From positions 1 to 63,741 of the forward strand of contig CAZLNO010000007.1 in NCBI GenBank assembly GCA_964561005.1: a stretch of DNA of 63,741 nt. The letters run 5' to 3'. The notes under the pieces were generated by a model. That model was not told where the DNA came from and did not search any database. It worked only from the letters and a program-made list of their open reading frames with translations. This document shows positions 53,090 through 61,351 of the stretch, one piece after another. The position numbers and the translations under genes were made by a program. This DNA is from CAZLNO01 sp964561005. Lineage in GTDB: Bacteria > Pseudomonadota > Alphaproteobacteria > Kiloniellales > Rhodovibrionaceae. Numbering within the stretch: position 1 is the stretch's first letter; each line of letters opens with the position of its first letter.

Positions 53090-53698
53090 CTACCGCTGCA
53101 ACCGGCTGGCGACGACCTCCCAGTCGACGAGGTTGTCCAGGAAAGCCTTCACGTAGTCCGGCCGGCGGTTGCGGTAGTCGAGGTAATAGCTGTGCTCCCA
53201 GACATCGCAGCCGAGCAGGGCGTGCTGGCCGGGGAAGCACAGCGGGTTCACGCCGTTCGGCGTCGAGGTCACCTTGAGCTGGCCGTTGTCCTGCACCAGC
53301 CAGGCCCAGCCGCTGCCGAACTGCCCGGCGGCGGTCGTGACGAAGGTGTCGCGGAACTGCTCCCAGCCGCCGAAGGCGTCGTTGATCGCCTTCTCCAGCT
53401 CGCCCGGCAGGCCCATGCGCTCCTTGCCGCCCTTCGGGTTCATCCAGGGCCAGAACAGGTTGTGGTTCCACGCCTGCGAGGCCTGGTTGAAGAGCTTTCC
53501 GCGGTTCGGGTCGTTGTAGGTCTCGCGGACGATGTCCTCCAGCGACCTGTTCGCCAGATCCGTGCCCTCGATCAGGCTGTTCAGCGTGGTGACGTAGGTG
53601 TTGTGGTGCTTGCCGTGGTGGTACTGCAGCGTCTCCGCCGACATGTACGGCTCCAGGGCGTCCTGCGCGTAGGGCAGATCGGGAAGCTCGAATGCCAT
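53090..53698 (-). CDS. sodB: Superoxide dismutase, Fe/Mn type (202 aa)
   Basis: Dismutates superoxide in the cytoplasm. Metal ligands are H27 (QYHHGKHHNTYV), H79 (QAWNHNLFWPWM), D165 and H169 (CDVWEHSYYLDY). Residues typical of the iron form (AAGQFGSGWAWLV) favour Fe. The ATG at 53698 follows GAGGAGG. An upstream in-frame start at 53815 would add unlikely sequence. Confidence 0.96.
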   Translation of the reverse strand: MAFELPDLPYAQDALEPYMSAETLQYHHGKHHNTYVTTLNSLIEGTDLANRSLEDIVRETYNDPNRGKLFNQASQAWNHNLFWPWMNPKGGKERMGLPGELEKAINDAFGGWEQFRDTFVTTAAGQFGSGWAWLVQDNGQLKVTSTPNGVNPLCFPGQHALLGCDVWEHSYYLDYRNRRPDYVKAFLDNLVDWEVVASRLQR

Positions 53699-53919
53699 GA
53701 TGATCCTCCTCTCGTTCGCGTATTGCACCGGCCCGTGCGCGAACCGGTCCGTTGGGCAAGCCTGATCGGCCGAGGGTCCGCCCCCGTGGCGCCCAGGGCC
53801 GCGCGCCTCCGCCACCCGGTTAGATAAGAAGAACGTCGGCGGTGTTAACCGGGTTGGGCGACGGAAACTGCGGACAAGGCTTGGCGCGGGACAGGCCGCG
53901 CCATAGGTTGCCGAGCACC

Positions 53920-54774
53920 ATGACCGAGCACGACGACCCCCGCCTGTCCTATTGCGGCAATCTAATGCGCCGGCACGACCACGACCGCTATCTGACGTGC
54001 CTCTTCGCCCCGGCCGACCGGCGCGAGGACCTGTTTGCCATATATGCCTTCAACCACGAGGTCGCCAAGGTGGCCGAGATCGTCAGCGAGCCGATGGCCG
54101 GGCGCATCCGCCTGCAGTGGTGGCGCGAGGGGCTTGACGGGCTCTATGCCGGGACGCCGCGCCAGCATCAGGTCGCACGGCCGCTGTCGGCGGCGATACG
54201 TCGCCACGGGCTCAGCCGCGAGCCGTTCGACCGCCTGCTCGACGCCCGCGAGCGCGATCTGGACGAATATCCGCCGAAGAGCCTGGAGGACCTTGAGGCC
54301 TACTGCGCGGATACCTCCGCCACCCTGGTCACCCTGGCCCTGGAGGCCCTGGGCGCGCGCGACCGGGCCAGCCAGGCCGCGGCGCGGCACGTCGGCATCG
54401 CCTGGGCGCTGACCGGCCTGCTCCGCGCGGTGCCGTTCCACGCCCGCCAGCGGCGGCTGATGCTGCCGGGCGATGTGGTCGGGGAGGCGGCGCTCGACCC
54501 CCACGACCTCTTCGAGCTGCGCCAGCCGAAAGAGGTTCGGCCGGTGGCGGCGCGGGTCGCGGCGCGGGCGCGCGACCACCTGGAGCAGGCCGAGCGCCTG
54601 CGCGGGCAGGTCCCGCGGGCGGCGGTGCCCGGGCTGCTGCCGGCCACGCTGGCGCGGCGCTATCTCAAGGTGTTGGCGAAGCACGACCACGACCCCTTCG
54701 CCGAGCGGGTCCAGCTTGCCCTGCCGGGCCGACCGCTGTGGCTGTTGTGGGCCGCCGCCCGGGGGCGGTACTGA
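53920..54774 (+). CDS. Squalene/phytoene synthase-fold protein lacking the Asp motifs, NDUFAF6-like (284 aa)
   Basis: The fold is recognisable from DLFAIYAFNHEVAKVAEIVS, RLQWWREGLDGLY and VGIAWALTGLLRAVPFHARQ. The two Asp-rich motifs that bind Mg-diphosphate in true synthases (DDxxD) are replaced: HEVAKVAE in the first site and RAVPFHA in the second. This matches the NDUFAF6-type complex I assembly factors rather than a carotenoid or hopanoid enzyme. Its position near the Mth938/NDUFAF3-like gene supports that reading. ATG at 53920 chosen over 53842. Confidence 0.82.
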   Translation: MTEHDDPRLSYCGNLMRRHDHDRYLTCLFAPADRREDLFAIYAFNHEVAKVAEIVSEPMAGRIRLQWWREGLDGLYAGTPRQHQVARPLSAAIRRHGLSREPFDRLLDARERDLDEYPPKSLEDLEAYCADTSATLVTLALEALGARDRASQAAARHVGIAWALTGLLRAVPFHARQRRLMLPGDVVGEAALDPHDLFELRQPKEVRPVAARVAARARDHLEQAERLRGQVPRAAVPGLLPATLARRYLKVLAKHDHDPFAERVQLALPGRPLWLLWAAARGRY

Positions 54775-54807
54775 ACGCCCGGCCGGCGGCGCCGGCCGGA
54801 AAGCGAA

Positions 54808-54843
54808 GAAGGCCGTGGCCGCTTCCAGGCCGCCACGGCCTTC
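54808..54843. terminator. Bidirectional terminator-like hairpin
   Basis: A perfect 12-bp stem (GAAGGCCGTGGC / GCCACGGCCTTC) with a 12-nt loop lies between the convergent NDUFAF6-like and sodC genes. On the minus strand TTCGCTTT follows. Confidence 0.6.
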
Positions 54844-54869
54844 TGCAGAGCGTTCGGGTCGGGCGTGGC

Positions 54870-55379
54870 CTAGATGCGGATCACGCCGCAGGCGATGCGC
54901 TTGCCGGCGGCTCCGGCGGGGTCGGTGGCGTAGTCGTCCGGACCCTCGTGAATCACGATCGCGGCGCCCTCAATGGCGGTGCGGCCACTGAACAGCGTGA
55001 CGTTGGGGTTCAGCACCTCGATCTCGATCTCGCCCGATTCGGGGACGTGGATGTTCGGCATGTCGCCGGCGTGATGGCCGCCTTCGCTCATGAAGCCGTG
55101 CTTCATGCCGTTCGGGTTGAAGTGGCCGCCCGCCGACTTGAACGGCGGCTCGCACTTGCCGACGGCGTGGATGTGGAAGGCGTGCGCGCCCGCCGGCATG
55201 TTCTTCAGCTTGGCGTGCAAAATGACGCCATAGAGCGTCTCGGTGAACTCGATGACGCCGACGGTGTTGCCGTCGAGGTCCTTCAGCGTGGCGGTGGCAT
55301 CGGCCGCCTGCGCCGCGGTGGCGGCGACGCCGAGGGTCATGGCCGCCCCGGCCACGAGCGAGAGAGCTTTCCGCAGCAT
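54870..55379 (-). CDS. sodC: Superoxide dismutase, Cu/Zn type, periplasmic (169 aa)
   Basis: The signal peptide ends at about AQA-24/25. Copper ligands are H69, H71 (HAFHIHAVGKC), H86 and H144 (VIHEGPDDY). The zinc site is H86, histidines within KHGFMSEGGHHAGD and D106. C76 and C164 form the usual disulfide. The ATG at 55379 is preceded by GGAGGA. It protects the periplasm, complementing the cytoplasmic SodB 1.2 kb away. Confidence 0.95.
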   Translation of the reverse strand: MLRKALSLVAGAAMTLGVAATAAQAADATATLKDLDGNTVGVIEFTETLYGVILHAKLKNMPAGAHAFHIHAVGKCEPPFKSAGGHFNPNGMKHGFMSEGGHHAGDMPNIHVPESGEIEIEVLNPNVTLFSGRTAIEGAAIVIHEGPDDYATDPAGAAGKRIACGVIRI

Positions 55380-55469
55380 GATATCCTCCCTATGAAACCT
55401 TGGATGCGCGTCAAAGGCGCATCGGACGGGAGGCAAGGTAACCGATCGGAGCGAGTGAGAATATAGGGA

Positions 55470-56876
55470 TTATTCCGCCGCGGCCGGTGTATCCGCGCCG
55501 CGCCCCAGCCAGGCGTCGAGGTCCCGCAGCGCCCGCGCCGACAGCGCCGGCTTGCGCTCCTTGCGCCTGACCGGCTTGCCGTCCGCGCGTGTGATCGCGG
55601 GAAACAGCCCGAAGTTCACATTCATGGGCTGGAAGGTCTCGACATCCGCCCCGCCCGCAAGATGGTTCAGCAGCGCCCCCAGCGCTGTCGTGGCCGGCGG
55701 CGGCACGATGGCTTCGCCGAGCCGCTCCGCGGCGGCGAAGCGCCCGGCGAGAATGCCGATGGCGGCGCTCTCCACATAGCCCTCGACGCCGGTGATCTGG
55801 CCGGCGAAGCGCAGCCGCGGACAGGCCTTCAGCCGCAGCGTGCCGTCCAGCAGTCTCGGCGCGTTGATGAAGGTGTTGCGGTGCAGCCCGCCCAGCCGGG
55901 CGAACTCGGCGTTCTCCAGGCCGGGGATCATGCGGAACACCGCGACCTGCTGCTTGTAGCGGATCTTGGTCTGGAACCCGACGAGGTTGTACAGCGTGCC
56001 CAGCGCGTTGTCCTGGCGAAGCTGCACCACCGCGTAAGGCCGTCGTCCGGTGCGCGGATCGGTCAGGCCGACCGGCTTCATCGGCCCGTGGCGCAGGGTG
56101 TCGACCCCGCGCGCCGCCATCACCTCGATGGGCAGGCAGCCCTCGAAGTAGGGCGTGTCCTTCTCCCAGGTCTTGAACCGCGTGGTCTCGGCGTTCAGCA
56201 GCGCCTCGATGAAGGCCTCGTACTGCGCCTTGTCCAGCGGACAGTTGATGTAGTCGCCCTTCGGCTCGCCATCGCCCTCGGCCCGCGCGCCGCCGGGCCC
56301 CACCTTGTCGTAGCGCGACTGGTACCAGGCGACGTCGAGATTGATCGTCTCCTTGTAGACGATCGGCGCGATGGCGTCGAAGAACGCCAGGTAGCCCTCG
56401 CCGGTCAGCGTCTGCACCGCCGCCGCCAAGCCGGGGGAGGTGAGGGGGCCGGTGGCGACGATGACGCTGTCCCAGTCCGCCGGCGGCAGCGCGTCCACGG
56501 CCTCGCGGCGCAGCTCGATTTGGGGATGCTCGGCGATGGCACGTGTCACGGCTTCGGAGAAGCGATGCCGGTCCACCGCCAGGGCGCCGCCGGCAGGCAG
56601 CTTGGCGCCGTCGGCCGCGGCCAGGATCAGGCTGTCGCAGCGCCGCATCTCCTCGTGCAGCAGCCCGATGGCGTTGGTCTCCGGATTGTCCGAGCGCAGG
56701 GAGTTGGAGCACACCAGCTCGGCCAGGCCGTCGGTCTGGTGCGCCTCGGTCCCGCGCTCGGGGCGCATCTCGTGCAGCACCACCGGCACGCCGCGCCGGG
56801 CGAGCTGCCAGGCGGCCTCGCTGCCGGCGAGGCCGCCGCCGATCACATGGACGGGTCTCGGCGCGCTGTTCGTCAT
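55470..56876 (-). CDS. trmFO: Methylenetetrahydrofolate--tRNA-(uracil-5-)-methyltransferase TrmFO (468 aa)
   Basis: Folate- and FAD-dependent enzyme making T54 in the tRNA T-loop. FAD site VHVIGGGLAGSEAAWQLARR, then VVLHEMRPERGTEAHQTDGL, VCSNSLRSDN and a C-terminal PMNVNFGLFPAI are diagnostic. The ATG at 56876 was preferred over 56912. Full length. Follows the cyclase gene on the same strand by about 45 nt. Confidence 0.95.
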   Translation of the reverse strand: MTNSAPRPVHVIGGGLAGSEAAWQLARRGVPVVLHEMRPERGTEAHQTDGLAELVCSNSLRSDNPETNAIGLLHEEMRRCDSLILAAADGAKLPAGGALAVDRHRFSEAVTRAIAEHPQIELRREAVDALPPADWDSVIVATGPLTSPGLAAAVQTLTGEGYLAFFDAIAPIVYKETINLDVAWYQSRYDKVGPGGARAEGDGEPKGDYINCPLDKAQYEAFIEALLNAETTRFKTWEKDTPYFEGCLPIEVMAARGVDTLRHGPMKPVGLTDPRTGRRPYAVVQLRQDNALGTLYNLVGFQTKIRYKQQVAVFRMIPGLENAEFARLGGLHRNTFINAPRLLDGTLRLKACPRLRFAGQITGVEGYVESAAIGILAGRFAAAERLGEAIVPPPATTALGALLNHLAGGADVETFQPMNVNFGLFPAITRADGKPVRRKERKPALSARALRDLDAWLGRGADTPAAAE

Positions 56877-56921
56877 GGCCCCGGAGATAAGCGAGGCGGC
56901 ACGCCGGGGCAAGCGTGAGGC

Positions 56922-58229
56922 TCAGGCCGCGGACGGCGCGGCCGGCGCCGCCAGGCCGTCGAGCGTGAAGGCCTCCTGCGGCTCGGCGATGCCCTTGAGC
57001 GGGTGGCGTCCCAGCGAGCGGAACGCGCCGCGCCCGACCTGCGCCAGTTCCCGCGACACCACCAGTGGCGTCTCCAGCCGCGAGGCCAGCTCCTGCAGCC
57101 GGGCCACCATGTTCACCGCCGGCCCGATCGCCGTGAAGTCGAGCCGGTTGGCGGCGCCGACGTTGCCGTACATCACGTCGCCCATGTGGACGGCCACGGT
57201 GGCGTCGATGCGCGGCGGGTCCTCGCCCTCCGGCCGCCGGTTGGCCGCCGCCAGCCGGTCCAGGATGTCCCGCGCCGCCGAGAGCGCCTTGTCCGCGGCG
57301 TCGCAGGCCTCGCCGGGCGCCACCCGGCAGGGGAAGATGGCCAGCGCCTCGTCGCCGATGAACTTCAGGATCTCGCCGCCGTGCGCCTCGATCGGCCGGC
57401 CGACGGCATCGAAGTACTGGTTCAGCAGCGCGATCGTGGCCTCGAGCGGGCGGCTCTGGCTGATCGTGGTGAAGCCGCGCATGTCGGCCGAGAGGATCAC
57501 CGCGTGGAGCTGCTCGCCCTCGCCGCGGCGGATGGTGCCTTCCAGCACCCGGCGCCCCGAGTCGCGGCCGAGATAGGTCTCCAGCAGCAGGGCGGCGGTG
57601 CGCCGCTGCTCCAGCAGGTCGAAGACGGCGCTCAGCGCCGGCACCGCCTGCTCCACGCGCGCAAGCTGCGCGTCGGCGAAGCCCTCGGGCTGCCTGGTCG
57701 CCAGCGAGAGCCCGATACGCGGCCGCCCGGCCAGCGGCAGCGGCAGCATGATATAGTCGGTGAAGCCCTCCGCTGCCAGCTCCGCCAGCACGGGATAGTC
57801 CCGCGCCGGATCGAGCTGCCGCAGCCGCCGGCGGACGGACTGGCCGGTCTGGTCGATCTCCGCGAGCGGGCTGTTCAGGTAGGTGTCGCTGTGCTGGATG
57901 CCGTGCGCGCGCCCGATCTCGGCGACGCTGTCGCTCTGGGCGCACCAGTAGAGCGTGCGCCCCAGGAACTGCGGATGGAGCTGGCGGGCGTGCAGGCTCC
58001 CGCGGTCGATCGGGAGGCCGTGGTCGCGCAGCAGGCGGCAGGTCCGCGCGAGGGCCTCGTTGCTGTCGGCGGCGGTCAGGCGGAGGTCGAGAACGTCATG
58101 GATCATCGGCGCGAGCCCCTTGCGTGGCGGCCGGCGGAGGCGCCCCCGGAAACTCCACGTGGGTCGCCGGGGCGCCGCCGGCAACGGTTCGTGGTATGCG
58201 CCCTTCGGAAGGAAGGTCTGCGTCGTCAT
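56922..58229 (-). CDS. Class III adenylate/guanylate cyclase (435 aa)
   Basis: The C-terminal catalytic domain begins at about 235. It has metal-binding Asp in VILSADMRGFTTIS and in ILKFIGDEALAIFP, then AVHMGDVMYGNVGAANRLDFT and IGPAVNMVARLQEL. The N-terminal 200 residues look like a GAF-type sensor (TDYIMLPLPLAGRPRIGLSLAT); no membrane helix. The ATG at 58229 overlaps the stop of the HEPN remnant (ATGA); MIHDVLDLRL at 58106 is an alternative start. Makes cAMP or cGMP in response to an unknown cue. Confidence 0.88.
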   Translation of the reverse strand: MTTQTFLPKGAYHEPLPAAPRRPTWSFRGRLRRPPRKGLAPMIHDVLDLRLTAADSNEALARTCRLLRDHGLPIDRGSLHARQLHPQFLGRTLYWCAQSDSVAEIGRAHGIQHSDTYLNSPLAEIDQTGQSVRRRLRQLDPARDYPVLAELAAEGFTDYIMLPLPLAGRPRIGLSLATRQPEGFADAQLARVEQAVPALSAVFDLLEQRRTAALLLETYLGRDSGRRVLEGTIRRGEGEQLHAVILSADMRGFTTISQSRPLEATIALLNQYFDAVGRPIEAHGGEILKFIGDEALAIFPCRVAPGEACDAADKALSAARDILDRLAAANRRPEGEDPPRIDATVAVHMGDVMYGNVGAANRLDFTAIGPAVNMVARLQELASRLETPLVVSRELAQVGRGAFRSLGRHPLKGIAEPQEAFTLDGLAAPAAPSAA

Positions 58230-58480
58230 GCGCCCGTCCCCTGGCCGACGGCCGCGATCCATCGGCGCAGCGTGGCGGCGTGGTCCGGCAGACGGTCGAA
58301 CAGCGCCTGGGCCAGGGCCTCGCTGTAGACGTGGAGGGCCCGGTTGCGGTCCTGCGCCAGCCCGAGCAGGGCCTCGGCGTCGGCCTCGGAGACCAGCCCG
58401 AGGGCTCGGGACGCGCGGATGCAGGCGACGGGCGAGCCGCGTTCCTCCAACTCGACCTCCCGCAAGTGCTTCCGCCAGGT
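58226..58480 (-). pseudogene. HEPN (nucleotidyltransferase substrate-binding, HI0074-like) remnant
   Basis: The frame reads TWRKHLREVELEERGSPVAC, SRALGLVSEADAEALLGLAQ, DRNRALHVYSEALAQALFDR, the C-terminal two-thirds of an HI0074-type HEPN protein, including the DRNxxxHxY motif. The first helices are gone and a TGA at 58483-58481 precedes the fragment. Only a TTG (58465) could start it. It appears to be joined, out of frame, to the truncated nucleotidyltransferase upstream by a deletion. Its TGA overlaps the cyclase ATG. Confidence 0.7.
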
Positions 58481-58730
58481 TCACGAGCTGCACGAAGTAG
58501 GGCACCGTGCTGGCCTCCAGGTCGCTCTCGATGCGCGCCGGGACGCCCGGGGGCAAGGCGGTGCGCGGCTCGATCGCCACGTCGATGTCGCTGGCCCGGT
58601 CGGGCGTGCCGCGCGCGAAGGAGCCGAACAGCCGGACCCGCGCCGGCACCTCCGCCAGGTGGTCCAGGACGATGCGGCGGACCTCGTCGCGATAGCGGCG
58701 CTGGCGCGGGGTCAGCGTGGCCTTCTTGTG
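58478..58730 (-). pseudogene. MNT/HI0073-like nucleotidyltransferase remnant
   Basis: Reads KKATLTPRQRRYRDEVRRIV, LDHLAEVPARVRLFGSFARG, TPDRASDIDVAIEP and VPYFVQLVNL. It keeps the GSFARG...SDIDV nucleotidyltransferase motif of minimal nucleotidyltransferases. The C-terminal end is missing and the frame runs on into low-complexity sequence in the cyclase frame. No ATG precedes the conserved helix; a GTG at 58649 is the only start. Together with the HEPN fragment this looks like a MNT/HEPN toxin-antitoxin pair collapsed by one internal deletion. Confidence 0.65.
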
Positions 58731-58784
58731 CCCCCTTCGATCCGGCCTTCCACGACACGCGACCGTCGCCGAGTCATCAAGCTT

Positions 58785-58814
58785 TTGTTAGGACGTTTCC
58801 GCTTATGCGATAAA
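58785..58814 (+). promoter_or_regulatory. Possible promoter of the OmpA lipoprotein gene
   Basis: TTGTTA (58785-58790) and GATAAA (58809-58814) are spaced by 18 nt, 26 nt before the chosen ATG. Confidence 0.4.
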
Positions 58815-58840
58815 TGGTTAACGATTCGGGAAGCCCAAAC

Positions 58841-59539
58841 ATGGTCTCGACGCTTGCAACGTTTTCCTTGCGCCGGATTGCGGCGGCGCTGATGGCGGTG
58901 GGTCTGGCGGCCGCCGGCTGCACCACCTACGACCCTTATACGCGCGAGGAGAAGGTGAGCCATGCCACGCGCGGCGCGGCGATCGGGGCGGCGGCGGGCG
59001 CGGCCGTGGGCGCGCTGACCGGTGTCGCGGCGGACGAGCACGTCGCCCGCAACGCCTTGATTGGCGCGGGGGTGGGCGCGCTCGGCGGCGGCGCCGTGGG
59101 CTACTACATGGACCGCCAGGAGGCAAAGCTGCGTCAGCGCCTGGACGAGACCGGCGTGCGCATCGAGCGCGAGGGCGATCATATCCGGCTGATCATGCCG
59201 AGCAACGTGACCTTCGACGTCGACTCGGCGCAAATCCGGCCGCAGTTCGACCGGGTGCTGGCGGATGTCGCCCTGGTGCTGAAGGAGTTCAACAAGACCT
59301 ATGTGCGGGTCGAGGGGCACACCGACTCCACCGGCTCCGAGGCCTACAACCTGCGACTCTCCCGGCAGCGGGCGCAGAGCGTGGCCCGCGCCCTGATCCG
59401 ACAGGACCTGCTGGCCGAGCGCTTCATCATCCGCGCCCACGGCGAAAGCCGCCCCATCGTCTCCAACGCCACCGAAGCCGGCCGCCAACAAAATCGCCGC
59501 GTGGAAATCGAGCTGGTGCCGCACACGGCGGAGTCGTGA
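58841..59539 (+). CDS. OmpA-family lipoprotein with glycine-zipper (232 aa)
   Basis: The signal ends with lipobox LAAAGC (C27). A glycine-zipper membrane segment follows (GAAIGAAAGAAVGALTG and IGAGVGALGGGAVGYYMD). Residues about 115-232 are an OmpA peptidoglycan-binding domain: VTFDVDSAQIRPQF, VRVEGHTDSTGSEAYNLRLS and a C-terminal AGRQQNRRVEIELV. It tethers the outer membrane to the wall (YiaD-type). The ATG at 58841 was chosen for the GGGAAG ribosome site and compact lipoprotein signal; an upstream ATG at 58814 is in frame. Confidence 0.92.
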   Translation: MVSTLATFSLRRIAAALMAVGLAAAGCTTYDPYTREEKVSHATRGAAIGAAAGAAVGALTGVAADEHVARNALIGAGVGALGGGAVGYYMDRQEAKLRQRLDETGVRIEREGDHIRLIMPSNVTFDVDSAQIRPQFDRVLADVALVLKEFNKTYVRVEGHTDSTGSEAYNLRLSRQRAQSVARALIRQDLLAERFIIRAHGESRPIVSNATEAGRQQNRRVEIELVPHTAES

Positions 59540-59611
59540 GGCGTGGTCAGCCCCGCTTGACGACCCTGCCGACGACGGCGGCGCGCCCCGGCCGGTCGTG
59601 GCCGATGCCGG

Positions 59612-59971
59612 GGGCCGGGCACGATCGTCAACATCTCCTCGATCACGGGGCTGCGGCCCGCCGGCGGCGTTGGCACTTGCGCCGTTTCGAAAGCGGCGCT
59701 GGCGTACATGACGCGGCAACTCGCCGTCGAGTGGGCGCGTCACGGGATTCGCGTCAACGCGCTCGCGCCCGGCTGTATCGAGACCGACCTGAACCGTGAA
59801 TTCTTCCAGAGCGACGCCGGAGAGGCGCTGATCCGCCGGGTGCCGCAGCGCCGGTTGGGACAGCCCGAAGATCTCGACGCGCCATTATTGATGCTGTGCG
59901 GGACCGGCTCGGCGTTCATCATCGGGGCGGTGGTCCCGGTCGATGGCGGCCATTCGGTCAATGCACTGTAA
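59612..59971 (+). pseudogene. SDR oxidoreductase remnant (C-terminal half)
   Basis: The frame reads GTIVNISSITGLRPAGGVGT, then AVSKAALAYMTRQLAVEWAR, HGIRVNALAPGCIETDLNRE, and ends VVPVDGGHSVNAL, the C-terminal half of a classical SDR. The Rossmann TGxxxGIG half is absent and the active-site Tyr of YxxxK is Cys (TCAVSK). Translation from ATG 59708 would give an 87-aa fragment. It ends 14 nt before the acyl-CoA dehydrogenase start, with the AAGGAAAGGG ribosome site after its stop. Confidence 0.75.
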
Positions 59972-59985
59972 GGAAAGGGATCGTG

Positions 59986-61185
59986 ATGGACTTCTCACTT
60001 TCTCCGGACGTCGAGCGGGTCCGCGCCAGCGTGCGCGACTTCGTGGCCCGCGAGGTCCTGCCGCTCGAGGCGGATCCGGCGAGCTTCGACGAACACGAGA
60101 ACATCTCCACGGCCGCGCTGACGGAACTGCGCGCGAAGGTCAAGCGGGCGGGTCTCTGGGCGCCGCAGATGCCCACCGCGCGCGGCGGTCTGGGGCTCGG
60201 CCGCATGGGCATGGCGGCGTTCTACGAGGAGGCCAACCGGTCGATCTTTGGCCCGGTCGCCTTCAACTGCGCGGCGCCTGACGATGGCAACATGCTGGTG
60301 CTGGAGCGGGTGGCCAGCGAGTCCCAGAAAGCGCGCTGGCTGCAGCCGATCATCGATGGCGATGTGCGCTCGGCCTTCGCCATGACCGAGCCGCATCCCG
60401 GTGGCGGGTCCGACCCCTCGATGATTCGGACGACGGCCGAGCGGCGGGGCGACCGCTGGGTGGTGCACGGGCACAAGTGGTTCATCACCGGCGCCGGCGC
60501 GGCCCGGCACTTCATCCTGATCGCCCGGACATCGGACGATCCCCGCAAAGGTCTGACGGCGTTCCTGTTCGACCGCGACCAGCCGGGCTGGGAGATCGTT
60601 CGCCGGATCCCGATCATGGGGCCGGAGGAGCACGGCGGTCACTGCGAGCTCACCTTCGACGGGCTGGAGATTCCCGACGAGAACCGTTTGATGGAGGTCG
60701 GCGACGGGCTCAAGCTCACGCAGATCCGCCTGGGCACGGCCCGGCTCACTCACTGCATGCGCTGGCTCGGTTTGGCGAGACGCTCGTTGGAGATCGCGCG
60801 GGCCTACGTGGCCGAACGCGAAGCCTTCGGCAGCAAGCTGGCCGACAGGGAATCAATCCAGATCCAGTTGGGCGACGCCGCCATGGAGATCGACATCGGC
60901 CGGCTCCTCACCATGCGCGCGGCCTGGGCCCTCGACCAGGGCTCGAAGGCGCGCAAGGAGGTGTCGATGGCGAAGATCCAGGTCGCCGACGCCCTGCACC
61001 AGGCGGTCGACACCGCGATCCAGCTTAACGGCGCGCGCGGCTACTCCAAGGACACCGTTCTCGAATGGATCTACCGCTATGCCCGGCAGGCACGCCTCGT
61101 CGACGGGGCGTCGGAGGTCCACAAGATGGTTCTGAATCGCTTCCTCGCCGAGGAAGGCCAGGAATTCTGGCGCTGGAGCACGTGA
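59986..61185 (+). CDS. Acyl-CoA dehydrogenase, ACAD10/11-like (399 aa)
   Basis: FAD-dependent dehydrogenase. FAMTEPHPGGGSDPSMIRTT and GHKWFITGAG are the FAD/substrate segments. The C-terminus carries VDGASEVHKMVLNRFL, matching the DGPDEVH-type end of the ACAD10/11 branch rather than the EGTNEIQ end of the enzyme at 8671. ATG at 59986 with AAGGAAAGGG. The preceding SDR fragment suggests it once belonged to a longer acyl-CoA operon. Confidence 0.9.
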   Translation: MDFSLSPDVERVRASVRDFVAREVLPLEADPASFDEHENISTAALTELRAKVKRAGLWAPQMPTARGGLGLGRMGMAAFYEEANRSIFGPVAFNCAAPDDGNMLVLERVASESQKARWLQPIIDGDVRSAFAMTEPHPGGGSDPSMIRTTAERRGDRWVVHGHKWFITGAGAARHFILIARTSDDPRKGLTAFLFDRDQPGWEIVRRIPIMGPEEHGGHCELTFDGLEIPDENRLMEVGDGLKLTQIRLGTARLTHCMRWLGLARRSLEIARAYVAEREAFGSKLADRESIQIQLGDAAMEIDIGRLLTMRAAWALDQGSKARKEVSMAKIQVADALHQAVDTAIQLNGARGYSKDTVLEWIYRYARQARLVDGASEVHKMVLNRFLAEEGQEFWRWST

Positions 61186-61340
61186 TGAGCCTGGGCGAAC
61201 GTGCGTTCGTGCTGCGCACCGACAGCCCTTCGGGGGTCGCGGTCAGCCACACCCGGGCGCAGGAATTCGGGGTGCTGCGGGCGGCCTGGGACGTTGGCGT
61301 GAGGGGGCCGGAGCCGGCTCGAGCTTCTGATCATCACTGA
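61185..61340 (+). CDS. Small open frame coupled to the acyl-CoA dehydrogenase (51 aa, doubtful)
   Basis: ATG overlaps the dehydrogenase stop (TGATG). The first 37 codons (MSLGERAFVLRTDSPSGVAV, SHTRAQEFGVLRAAWDVG) show normal codon bias, then the composition becomes Pro/Arg-rich and ends at 61340. It may be the 5' stub of a lost downstream gene. No family recognised. Confidence 0.3.
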   Translation: MSLGERAFVLRTDSPSGVAVSHTRAQEFGVLRAAWDVGVRGPEPARASDHH

Positions 61341-61351
61341 ATCGACTGCGC

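Noticed and set aside
53920..54774. Carotenoid or hopanoid synthase
   Set aside because: Both Asp-rich catalytic motifs are missing and no other terpenoid genes are nearby.
56922..58649. A 575-aa nucleotidyltransferase-cyclase fusion read as one frame
   Set aside because: Between the nucleotidyltransferase remnant and the cyclase the frame is Arg/Gly/Pro-rich nonsense that lies opposite in phase to recognisable HEPN sequence. The cyclase has its own ATGA-coupled start at 58229.
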